Positions 5,140 to 11,727 of a DNA stretch of 15,264 nt are shown here, in pieces. How positions within the stretch are numbered: the first letter of the stretch is position 1; every line of letters begins with the position of its first letter. Source of the stretch: Burkholderiales bacterium (GTDB lineage: Bacteria > Pseudomonadota > Gammaproteobacteria > Burkholderiales > Casimicrobiaceae). The translations under genes were made by a program, and so were the position numbers. A model generated the notes under the pieces. The model saw nothing but the letters and a program-made list of their open reading frames with translations, searched no databases and had not been told where the DNA came from. The stretch is from the NCBI GenBank assembly GCA_031257235.1, contig JAIRPA010000159.1:1-15264 (forward strand). Reading direction: 5' to 3'.

Positions 5140-6237
5140 ATGACCACACCCCTATCTCCCGAACCGGCGGACGCCATTAAATTACATCGTGACGCCATTG
5201 ACGCCATTGATGACGCGCTTTTATCTTTATTGAATGAGCGCGCGCAGCATGCCCGCGAAATTGGTCACATCAAAACCCAACAGACCGCGATTTGGCGTCC
5301 GGAGCGTGAAGCGCAGATTGTTCGCCGTTTACTCAATAACAACAAAGGGCCTCTTTCCGATGAAGCCATTGCTTTTTTGTGCCGGCAGGTGATGAGTGCC
5401 TGCCGCGCACTCGAAAAACCGCTTTCGATTGCTTATTTGGGACCCGCCGGCACCTTCAGTGAACAAGCCGTTTTAAGGCAGTTTGGTTTTTTTTGTGACG
5501 CCGTTGCCTTTCCGAGTTTGGACGACGCCTTAAAAAGCGCGGAAAAAGGGCAGTGCCATTATGCCGTTTTACCGATAGAAAACTCCACCGAGGGGGCGGT
5601 TGCCCGCACGCATGATTTGATGGTCACGACCCCCTTATCCGTGTGTGGCGAAATCAAATTGCGGATCAATCAAAATTTATTGTCCAAAGAAGCCTCTTGC
5701 GACACCATTCATCGCGTTTATTCGCATCCGCAATCTTTGGCGCAATGCGCGCGTTGGTTATCGCTTCATCTGCCCAACGCCGAGCGCGTTTCCGTAGGCA
5801 GCAACGCCGAAGCCGCGAAACGCGCGGCGGAAGAGCCGCAAACGGCGGCCATCGCCGGCGAGACGGCGGCATCCAATTACGAGCTGCACATTTTGCACGC
5901 GAATATCGAGGACATGCCCAACAACACCACGCGGTTTTGGGTGTTGGGCAACAACGCTCCCGCGCCGTCCGGCACCGACATGACCTCGCTGATCATGTCG
6001 GCGTCGCGCAATCAGTCCGGCGCGATTTACGCGCTTTTGGAGCCTTTTGCGAGAAATCAGGTGTCGTTGACGCGCTTGGAATCGCGTCCCGCCCACCTTT
6101 CCATGTGGGAATACTTCTTTTTTGTGGATGTTGAAGGGCATCGTGATGATCCGCCCGTGGCCGCGTCTCTCAAAGAATTACAAAAAATGTCCCCGTTTTT
6201 AAAAGTATTAGGTTCTTATCCGGCGGCACAAGTATGA
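5140..6237 (+). CDS. pheA: Bifunctional chorismate mutase / prephenate dehydratase (P-protein)
   Basis: A 365-residue enzyme that turns chorismate into prephenate and then phenylpyruvate, the committed route to phenylalanine, in the cytoplasm. Residues about 10-92 are an AroQ-type chorismate mutase; Arg17, Arg34 and Lys45 have the same spacing as the catalytic Arg11, Arg28 and Lys39 of E. coli PheA. Residues about 95-275 are prephenate dehydratase, starting with IAYLGPAGTFSEQA and ending with the catalytic TTRFW motif (263-267). The C-terminal ACT domain carries ESRP (314-317), the phenylalanine-binding motif for feedback control. The length is normal. A ribosome binding site AGGAAAG lies about 8 bp before the ATG. 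The stop overlaps the tyrA start (ATGA), so the two are translated as a pair. The serC gene often found upstream in betaproteobacteria is absent here. Confidence 0.97.
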   Translation: MTTPLSPEPADAIKLHRDAIDAIDDALLSLLNERAQHAREIGHIKTQQTAIWRPEREAQIVRRLLNNNKGPLSDEAIAFLCRQVMSACRALEKPLSIAYLGPAGTFSEQAVLRQFGFFCDAVAFPSLDDALKSAEKGQCHYAVLPIENSTEGAVARTHDLMVTTPLSVCGEIKLRINQNLLSKEASCDTIHRVYSHPQSLAQCARWLSLHLPNAERVSVGSNAEAAKRAAEEPQTAAIAGETAASNYELHILHANIEDMPNNTTRFWVLGNNAPAPSGTDMTSLIMSASRNQSGAIYALLEPFARNQVSLTRLESRPAHLSMWEYFFFVDVEGHRDDPPVAASLKELQKMSPFLKVLGSYPAAQV

Positions 6238-7112
6238 ACTTTGGCAAACTGGTCATTTTTGGCGTGGGCTTGATTGGCGGCTCGGTGGCGTTGGCGCTCA
6301 AAGGAAAAAACGCGGTCACGGAAGTGGTGGGGATCGGGCGAACAAAAGCCAATCTTCAAAGCGCGCTGACCTTAAACGTCATCGACCGTGCGGCAACGCT
6401 GGATGAAGACTGGGCGCGCGAGCTTGCTAACGCTAATATCGTATTGATCGCCGCGCCGGTGGCGCAAACCCACGCGTTACTTTCCCGCATTCTGCCGGTC
6501 TTAAACCCCACGGCGATCTTAACGGACGCGGGTAGCACGAAAGAAGACGTGATCGTTGCCGCAAAAAAAGCCTATGGGTTGACGCCGCGCGTCTCGTTAT
6601 CGCAATTTGTTCCCGCGCATCCGATTGCCGGCACGGAACACTCCGGCGCCGCCGCCGCATTTGCCACGCTTTATCAGGGCAAAAAAACCATCATCACGCC
6701 CATAGAAGAGACCCACCCGAAAGCCGTCGATGTGGTGACTTCATTGTGGGAAACATGCGGATCGACGGTATACACCTTGCCCTACAAAACGCACGACGCG
6801 ATTTTTGCCGCCGTTTCTCATTTGCCGCACATGGTGGGTTTTGCTTATGTGGCGGGTTTGGCAAGCCGGGACAACGCCGCGCAACTCTTTGATTTTACGG
6901 GGGGCGGCTTTAAGGATTTCACCCGTATTGCCGCGTCCTCGCCGGAAATGTGGCGCGACATCGCGCTTTCCAATAAAAACGCGTTGACGGATGAGATCAA
7001 CGCGCTGATTCAAAATCTTGACGAACTGAAAAAAGAAATCGCCGACGATGCCGGCGACGCGCTTTTGTCTCGCTTTAGCGTTGCCGCGCGCGCAAGACAA
7101 GCTCTTAAATGA
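6234..7112 (+). CDS. tyrA: Prephenate dehydrogenase
   Basis: A 292-residue NAD(P)-dependent enzyme that converts prephenate to 4-hydroxyphenylpyruvate for tyrosine synthesis (or arogenate to tyrosine, if it accepts that substrate). The Rossmann motif GVGLIGGS is at 10-17. DAGSTK (98-103) and HPIAGTEHSG (129-138) belong to the substrate pocket, and SHLPHMVGF followed by GGGFKDFTRIA belong to the helical dimerisation domain. There is no fused chorismate mutase or ACT domain; that fits a partner PheA which supplies the mutase. It overlaps pheA by 4 bp and converges on dsbA with only 9 bp between the stops. The aminotransferase hisC commonly found between pheA and tyrA in related bacteria is missing. 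Confidence 0.95.
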   Translation: MNFGKLVIFGVGLIGGSVALALKGKNAVTEVVGIGRTKANLQSALTLNVIDRAATLDEDWARELANANIVLIAAPVAQTHALLSRILPVLNPTAILTDAGSTKEDVIVAAKKAYGLTPRVSLSQFVPAHPIAGTEHSGAAAAFATLYQGKKTIITPIEETHPKAVDVVTSLWETCGSTVYTLPYKTHDAIFAAVSHLPHMVGFAYVAGLASRDNAAQLFDFTGGGFKDFTRIAASSPEMWRDIALSNKNALTDEINALIQNLDELKKEIADDAGDALLSRFSVAARARQALK

Positions 7113-7121
7113 GACGGTCAA

Positions 7122-7766
7122 CTACTTTTTCCGTTCCTGACGGACTTTGTTGATGACCTCTTCGATGCCCTTAAAAAAGGCTTCTTCTTTATTGAAGGCG
7201 CGCATATTGATTTCATATTTGCCGTCCACGTAAAAATGAGGCACTTCTTGAACGCGGTAATCTTTTTCGAGCGATTGACCTTGTTTTATTTTGCCAGCCA
7301 CCGCAAACGAACGATACGTGTCTTGGGCTTTTTTGCGATCAATGCCGTTTTTGGAGACCCAATCCAAAAAAACTTTTTCGTCGGACAAGTCCACGTTTTG
7401 ATGTTGGACAGCGTCAAATGCTTTCTCGGAAACCTCGTGTGCGCCCAGTGCGTCAAGCGTGTAGTAGGCGCGTCCTAAAGCCTCCCACGCGGGGCGTCCC
7501 CACGCCACCGGGACACGGACAAGAACGACATCTTTGGGTAATTTTTTCTCCCACGCGGCCACCGGAGCCGCCAAGGTGGCGCAGTGCGGGCAACCGTAAG
7601 AAAAAAATTCGAGAACTTCGATTTTGCCTTCCGTATTGACGGCGGCTTTTTGAGGGATGACACGGTATTGATTACCTTCCTCTAAAGCGGCATTTGCGGA
7701 AAAACTCACGCAAAGCAACAACAAAACAGCATAGAAACGATGCCAAGAAAAACGTGCGATGCTCAT
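7122..7766 (-). CDS. dsbA: Thiol:disulfide interchange protein DsbA, periplasmic
   Basis: A 214-residue secreted oxidoreductase that makes disulfide bonds in exported proteins. Residues 1-26 form a signal peptide (basic start, hydrophobic core from Phe11 to Phe22, cleavage after SANA). The active site Cys59-Pro-His-Cys62 follows FFSYG, the classical DsbA motif, and Val175-Pro176 is the expected cis-proline loop. Gene order with the SPOR protein and argS upstream on the same strand is a familiar betaproteobacterial layout. The ribosome binding site GGAGA lies about 8 bp before the ATG. A possible own promoter lies in the 117-bp upstream gap. Expected to be re-oxidised by DsbB, which is not in the window. 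Confidence 0.96.
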   Translation of the reverse strand: MSIARFSWHRFYAVLLLLCVSFSANAALEEGNQYRVIPQKAAVNTEGKIEVLEFFSYGCPHCATLAAPVAAWEKKLPKDVVLVRVPVAWGRPAWEALGRAYYTLDALGAHEVSEKAFDAVQHQNVDLSDEKVFLDWVSKNGIDRKKAQDTYRSFAVAGKIKQGQSLEKDYRVQEVPHFYVDGKYEINMRAFNKEEAFFKGIEEVINKVRQERKK

Positions 7767-7820
7767 TATTGAATCTCCAAAAACTAGGTTAAGACTTACC
7801 GTGAAGCGTAAGGATTGCTA

Positions 7821-7848
7821 AATATACTCTTAAATACCCTATTGACGA
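7821..7848 (-). promoter_or_regulatory. Possible sigma-70 promoter for dsbA
   Basis: On the minus strand, TCGTCA (7843-7848, four of six to TTGACA) and TATATT (7821-7826, five of six to TATAAT) are separated by 16 bp. They lie about 55 bp before the dsbA start, inside the 117-bp gap after the SPOR gene. No terminator is seen between the SPOR gene and dsbA, so read-through from upstream is also possible. Confidence 0.4.
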
Positions 7849-7883
7849 AAGGTTAAAAGGCAAAGCAAAGACCGCGCCCACGC

Positions 7884-8525
7884 TCACTGCTGAACGACGG
7901 ACGTTTGAAAATTGCGGCGTTCGACCTCGGTTTTGATTCTTGCCAAAATGGTTTCATCGGAAAAAGGACCAATTCTCACGCGGTAACGAATCCCGATATT
8001 CGGGATGTCCGTTTTTTGAACCGTGGCCTCCCAACCCAAAAGGGCTAAATCCACACGACGATTTTCCGCGTCCTCCGGTTTGGTAAACGAACCGACTTGC
8101 AACCAATGCGTGGATTTTGTTTCGGGGACGGACACGCTTGCCGTTTGAGGCGGCGGCGTGACGGCAACAGGCGGCGCGGATGGAGATTCCGGCGTGGTGG
8201 GCGTGGTGGCTACAATCGGCGCCTTGCCGTCCGGCACGGCGACCACCGCGGAGGCGGGGCGATTCACCGGCGGCGTGCCGGGAGTGGGGACTTGGGTGAT
8301 GCCGGCCGAGCCTTCAGGCGGCACGGAATAGATGTCGGCAGGGACATCCGGCGCGGGGGGGGCGGCTACCGTGGATTCGGGATTGTCGCCGAATAATTCG
8401 CGCAAAGAGTTTTTATCGACCACCCATGCCGAAAAAATCGCCAAGCACAACCCTAAAACGACACCTAAAAAAATGCCGCTCCCAAAAACCTTGAACCCGG
8501 AACCCGATCGTCTGTCTCTCATCAT
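7884..8525 (-). CDS. SPOR-domain membrane protein
   Basis: A 213-residue single-pass inner-membrane protein. The basic N-terminus (RDRR) is followed by a membrane segment at about 13-36, a long Pro/Ala/Val-rich periplasmic linker (about 45-138) and a C-terminal SPOR domain from HWLQVGSF (140) to the end. SPOR domains bind denuded glycan strands at division septa, so a role in septal peptidoglycan or division is likely, but the specific partner is unknown. I chose the ATG at 8525 because AGG (8533-8535) sits 7 bp upstream; an in-frame GTG at 8540 would add five residues. It lies 48 bp after argS on the same strand and 117 bp before dsbA, and is probably co-transcribed with argS. FtsN-like proteins have the same layout, but I see nothing specific to FtsN. 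Confidence 0.88.
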   Translation of the reverse strand: MMRDRRSGSGFKVFGSGIFLGVVLGLCLAIFSAWVVDKNSLRELFGDNPESTVAAPPAPDVPADIYSVPPEGSAGITQVPTPGTPPVNRPASAVVAVPDGKAPIVATTPTTPESPSAPPVAVTPPPQTASVSVPETKSTHWLQVGSFTKPEDAENRRVDLALLGWEATVQKTDIPNIGIRYRVRIGPFSDETILARIKTEVERRNFQTSVVQQ

Positions 8526-8573
8526 TTTGATACCTAACACATAAAAGGTGAATATTGCTTGGGGTCGAATGAA

Positions 8574-10253
8574 CTACATCGCCTGCGGCGCGGAAATACC
8601 CAATAAAGCCAGCGCGTTTTTCAATACCCGACCCGTTGCCGCCACCAGGCACAAACGCGCGTGACGCAAATCGGCGTCATCCACGATAAACCTTTCTGCA
8701 TTGTAATAGCCATGAAAATCGCTCGCAAGGTCTCGTAAATAGGCAATGACATAATGCGGGGACAATTCTTTTGCCGCCACCGCCAAGGTGTCGGAATAAT
8801 CGGTAAGCCGCCGTAACAACGCCGCCTCATGCGGGCGCGTCAACAAGTGAAAAGGGGCGTTTGTTGCCGATTGTGCCATCTTATTTTCGTCAACCTCTGC
8901 CTGTCTTAATACGGACATCGCCCGCGCATGCGCGTACTGCACGTAGTAAACGGGATTTTCTTCGGCTTTGGCGCGCGCCAAATCAATGTCAAACACAAAC
9001 TCGGTATCGGCTTTGCGCATCGAAAGGAAGAAGCGCACGGCATCGCGCCCGACCTCGTCGATTAAGTCGCGCACGGTCACATAACTGCCGGCGCGTTTGG
9101 AAATTTTGACCTCTTCGCCGCCGCGCATCACCGTCACCATCTTGTGCAATACGTATTCGGGAAAGGCGTCGGGAATGCCCATATTGAGGGCGCGCAATCC
9201 GGCGCGAACGCGCGCAATGGTGCCGTGATGATCCGAGCCTTGAATGTTGATGGCGCGGGAATATCCGCGTTCCCATTTGGTGACATGGTAGGCAACGTCG
9301 GGGACAAAATAGGTATAACTGCCGTCGGCTTTGCGCATCACGCGGTCTTTGTCGTCGCCAAAGTCTGTGGTTTTAAGCCACAAAGCCCCGTCTTGTTCGT
9401 AGGTTTTGCCGGAGGCGATCAACTGATTGACGGTGGTGTCCACGCGTTTGTCCGTATAAAGCGAGCTTTCCAAGTAAAAATTGTCGAAGGCAACGCCAAA
9501 AGCGGTTAAGTCAACGTTTTGCTCATCGCGCAATGCCTTCACGGCAAAAGAACGGATGGCTTCCAAATCGTCTAAGTCGCCCGCTTTTTCGGACAAATAA
9601 CGTTGGGCGATTTCAACAATGTATTCGCCGTGATAGCCGTTTTCGGGGAAGTCGAAAGGAATGCCGGACAGCGTTTTTGCGCGGGCTTGAACCGAAAGGG
9701 TTAAGTTATGAATCTGATTGCCGGCGTCATTGTAGTAAAACTCTCGATGAACGTTATAGTTTTGCGCGGACAAAATATTGGCGATGGCGTCGCCCAAGGC
9801 GGCTTGCCGCCCGTGACCGACGTGCAAAGGTCCCGTCGGGTTTGCCGAAACAAATTCGATCAAGGCCGATTGTCCGCGCCCCAAATCGCGGCAACCGTAG
9901 CGTTCTTTTTGGGCAAAAATTTGCGGGATGACGGCGGCGCGCGCCGATTCGGTCAAATAAACATTGATGAAGCCCGCGCCGGCAATCTCGGTGCGCGCGA
10001 TGGTTGGCAGGGCAGGCAAGGCAGCTTTCATGCGTTGCGCGATTTCACGCGGATTTTTTTTGACGGCGCGCGCCAAAAGCATCGGCAAGGTGCAGGCGTA
10101 ATCGCCGTGCGCGGCATTGGACGGGCGTTCCAAAAAGTTTGCCGCGTCGATGACAGGCGCGGCAGCGGTTATAAGATCGGGCGAAAAGGCGGTTACGGCC
10201 TGCCGCGCGGCGTCGCCAAACACCGACGACAATGAAGATTTAATGTCATTCAC
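8574..10253 (-). CDS. argS: Arginyl-tRNA synthetase
   Basis: A 559-residue class I aminoacyl-tRNA synthetase that charges tRNA-Arg. The N-terminal domain typical of ArgS (about 1-110) is followed by the catalytic core: SANPTGPLHVGHGR with the HIGH motif as HVGH (144-147), and KISKRAG as the KMSKS motif (from 383). The C-terminal helical DALR anticodon domain runs to the end, close to ISAPQAM. The length is normal. The start is GTG at 10253, with only a weak GGA ribosome binding signal; no better start is in frame nearby. An excellent -10 box lies just upstream. The SPOR and dsbA genes follow on the same strand. Confidence 0.96.
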   Translation of the reverse strand: MNDIKSSLSSVFGDAARQAVTAFSPDLITAAAPVIDAANFLERPSNAAHGDYACTLPMLLARAVKKNPREIAQRMKAALPALPTIARTEIAGAGFINVYLTESARAAVIPQIFAQKERYGCRDLGRGQSALIEFVSANPTGPLHVGHGRQAALGDAIANILSAQNYNVHREFYYNDAGNQIHNLTLSVQARAKTLSGIPFDFPENGYHGEYIVEIAQRYLSEKAGDLDDLEAIRSFAVKALRDEQNVDLTAFGVAFDNFYLESSLYTDKRVDTTVNQLIASGKTYEQDGALWLKTTDFGDDKDRVMRKADGSYTYFVPDVAYHVTKWERGYSRAINIQGSDHHGTIARVRAGLRALNMGIPDAFPEYVLHKMVTVMRGGEEVKISKRAGSYVTVRDLIDEVGRDAVRFFLSMRKADTEFVFDIDLARAKAEENPVYYVQYAHARAMSVLRQAEVDENKMAQSATNAPFHLLTRPHEAALLRRLTDYSDTLAVAAKELSPHYVIAYLRDLASDFHGYYNAERFIVDDADLRHARLCLVAATGRVLKNALALLGISAPQAM

Positions 10254-10279
10254 CGGAATTATCCAAAACGAAAGGTTGA

Positions 10280-10285
10280 ATTATA
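10280..10285 (-). promoter_or_regulatory. -10 box of the argS promoter
   Basis: On the minus strand this is a perfect TATAAT, 26 bp before the argS GTG start, which would leave a 5' leader of about 20 bases. I could not find a good -35 box at 16-18 bp; the position falls next to the left arm of repeat R4. Confidence 0.5.
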
Positions 10286-10310
10286 GCGATTTTTACGAGC
10301 GCGCTTTATC

Positions 10311-10556
10311 AGAGGTCAGGAATCAGGGGTTAGGGGTTAGTGGTTAGGGGTTAGTGGTTAGTGGTCAGAAACACCGTCATTCTGCGCGAAGTTTGCTTTA
10401 GCAAACGAAGTCGCAGAATCCACACCGCCGTTTCTACAAAAAACCATCAGGGTTTCCCTGTGGTTTTTTGGAAATGATTACCGGCAAAAAGTAGGTTTTC
10501 ACTTTTTGCCGAACCCCCTGATTCCTGACTTCTGATTCCCGACCCCCTGAACCCTG
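10311..10556. repeat. Hairpin/heptamer repeat element, copy R4, with terminal inverted repeats
   Basis: This is the most complete copy, filling most of the 355-bp gap between divergent argS and zipA. The left arm is a degenerate heptamer series (TCAGGAA, TCAGGGG, TTAGGGG, TTAGTGG) from 10316 to 10368. Next comes a stem ATTCTGCG/CGCAGAAT (10379-10386 with 10412-10419) enclosing GTTTGC-TTTA-GCAAAC (10391-10406), then hairpin A (10437-10470), hairpin B (10482-10511) and a right arm of inverted heptamers (10514-10556). The ends 10311-10329 and 10515-10533 are inverted repeats matching at 18 of 19 positions. No coding sequence is present in the element. Confidence 0.85.
10437..10470. other. Hairpin A of R4 (bidirectional terminator shape)
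   Basis: Arms 10437-10446 and 10461-10470 pair perfectly, with inner stem CAGGG/CCCTG around TTT. The outer stem uses CCA/TGG, where other copies have GTA/TAC or GGA/TCC, so pairing is kept despite base changes. It lies between divergent promoters and does not close a gene. Confidence 0.7.
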
Positions 10557-10563
10557 TTACAAT
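10555..10563 (+). promoter_or_regulatory. Extended -10 promoter element for zipA-ligA
   Basis: TG-T-TACAAT matches the extended -10 pattern TGnTATAAT with one mismatch. It lies about 46 bp before the zipA ATG, at the right edge of repeat R4. The candidate -35 (TTCCCG, 10536-10541, 16-bp spacing) is poor, as is common for extended -10 promoters. It would drive zipA, ligA and possibly galU. Confidence 0.45.
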
Positions 10564-10608
10564 CCATGTTATTTGTTTAATTCTGCTTAAACGAGCTTCG
10601 CACTTTTT

Positions 10609-11688
10609 ATGACCACGCTACAAATCATCATGCTGGTTGCGGCGACCTTGTTGGTTGTTGGCGTCCTTTTTTATAACTTCATCTCTTTTAAACGGTTAAA
10701 ACGCCAATACTTTGGTGACGAAAAAGAGTTGCCTGCCCCCAAACCCATCGCCATTGAGCCGCAAATACATCCGATCGAGCCGGTCATTGCCGAGCCGCCC
10801 AACGAAAGCGATGAACCCGACGAAATGGCGGAAGCCGTTTTAAGATTGCAACTGGGCGAACACGGGAACGTCTCCTCCGAGCTGGCGCAGAAAATGTTGA
10901 ACACGCCCGGAAAATACGTGCGTATCTTATGGAAGTCTCGCGCAAAAACCGGCTGGGTGGCGCTCACGGAAATCACCACCATTTGCGCGTATTTAAATGA
11001 AGTCATTTCCGCTCCCAAAGCGGTCGCCGAGACGGGCAAAAGTCCTTCCTCTTTGGAAGATACGCTTGCTTTTTGTGTCCAGCTTGCCGCCACCGGTCAC
11101 GTGACCACGGTGCAGGAGTTAGAGGCATTTCAAAAACACGTTCACGGAATCGCCAAAGCCTTGTCGGCGCAATACACGCCCTTTGATGTGACGGTGGAAG
11201 CGGATCGCGCCCATGCGTTGGATCGGGTGTGCGCGCAATTAGACATGCAAATCGCGCTCACCCTGCACGGCAAAGTCAGCCCCATTCCCGGAACGCAGCT
11301 CTTGCTGACCGCACAAAAGCAGGGCTTTGTGCTGGAACGCGGCGCGTTGCGCTTTCGGCATCACGATGCCGAGCTTTTCCGCATTGAAACCCACGACGGC
11401 AAACCCTTAACGGACGACTTTTTAAAATCTAAAGCCATACAAAATCCTGTCGTGTTGTTAGACATTCCCAAAGTGCCTCATCCCGAATTGGCTTTCGACG
11501 AATTAAGGCGGCAAACCCTCAAACTGACGCAAACCTTGGCGGCGCAGTTGATTGACGACAACACCAAGCCGATCAACGAACAGGGTTTGGAATTGTTGCG
11601 CAGCGAAGTTCAAAAATCCACGCACGCGATGCGACAAGTCGGCATTGAACCGGGGAGCGCGCGCGCGTTGCGATTGTTCGCGCGATAA
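10609..11688 (+). CDS. zipA: Cell division protein ZipA-like
   Basis: A 359-residue inner-membrane protein expected to anchor FtsZ at the division site. Residues about 4-26 form an N-terminal membrane segment followed by a basic stretch (KRLKR, 28-32), giving the N-out, C-in topology of ZipA. A proline-rich linker (about 42-70) follows, then a central region of unknown fold, then the C-terminal FtsZ-binding-like domain (about 200-359), recognisable by the pattern VVLLDIPKVP, then AAQLIDD, and the end GIEPGSARALRLF. It is directly upstream of ligA, as zipA is in many beta- and gammaproteobacteria. No strong ribosome binding site is seen before the ATG. It is longer than a minimal ZipA because of the central region. 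Confidence is good for the family, moderate for strict ZipA function. Confidence 0.83.
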   Translation: MTTLQIIMLVAATLLVVGVLFYNFISFKRLKRQYFGDEKELPAPKPIAIEPQIHPIEPVIAEPPNESDEPDEMAEAVLRLQLGEHGNVSSELAQKMLNTPGKYVRILWKSRAKTGWVALTEITTICAYLNEVISAPKAVAETGKSPSSLEDTLAFCVQLAATGHVTTVQELEAFQKHVHGIAKALSAQYTPFDVTVEADRAHALDRVCAQLDMQIALTLHGKVSPIPGTQLLLTAQKQGFVLERGALRFRHHDAELFRIETHDGKPLTDDFLKSKAIQNPVVLLDIPKVPHPELAFDELRRQTLKLTQTLAAQLIDDNTKPINEQGLELLRSEVQKSTHAMRQVGIEPGSARALRLFAR

Positions 11689-11714
11689 TCATGGGTGATC
11701 TTCATTGACTGTCT

Positions 11715-11720
11715 AGGAGT
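11715..11720 (+). promoter_or_regulatory. Ribosome binding site that sets the ligA start
   Basis: AGGAGT lies 7 bp before the ATG at 11728. The longer in-frame option from GTG 11695 has no such site and begins 6 bp after the zipA stop, so the internal ATG is the better start. Confidence 0.8.
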
Positions 11721-11727
11721 CCAACCC

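Noticed and set aside
5643..6141. Long open frames on both strands inside pheA
   Set aside because: They are shadows of pheA; the pheA frame carries all catalytic and binding motifs.
7113..7121. Shared terminator between convergent tyrA and dsbA
   Set aside because: Only 9 bp separate the stops and no stable hairpin with a T-run is visible there.
10316..10368. Eukaryotic telomere sequence or assembly contamination
   Set aside because: The same 7-bp period appears in R3 with other bases, and the array is embedded in a repeat element between normal bacterial genes.
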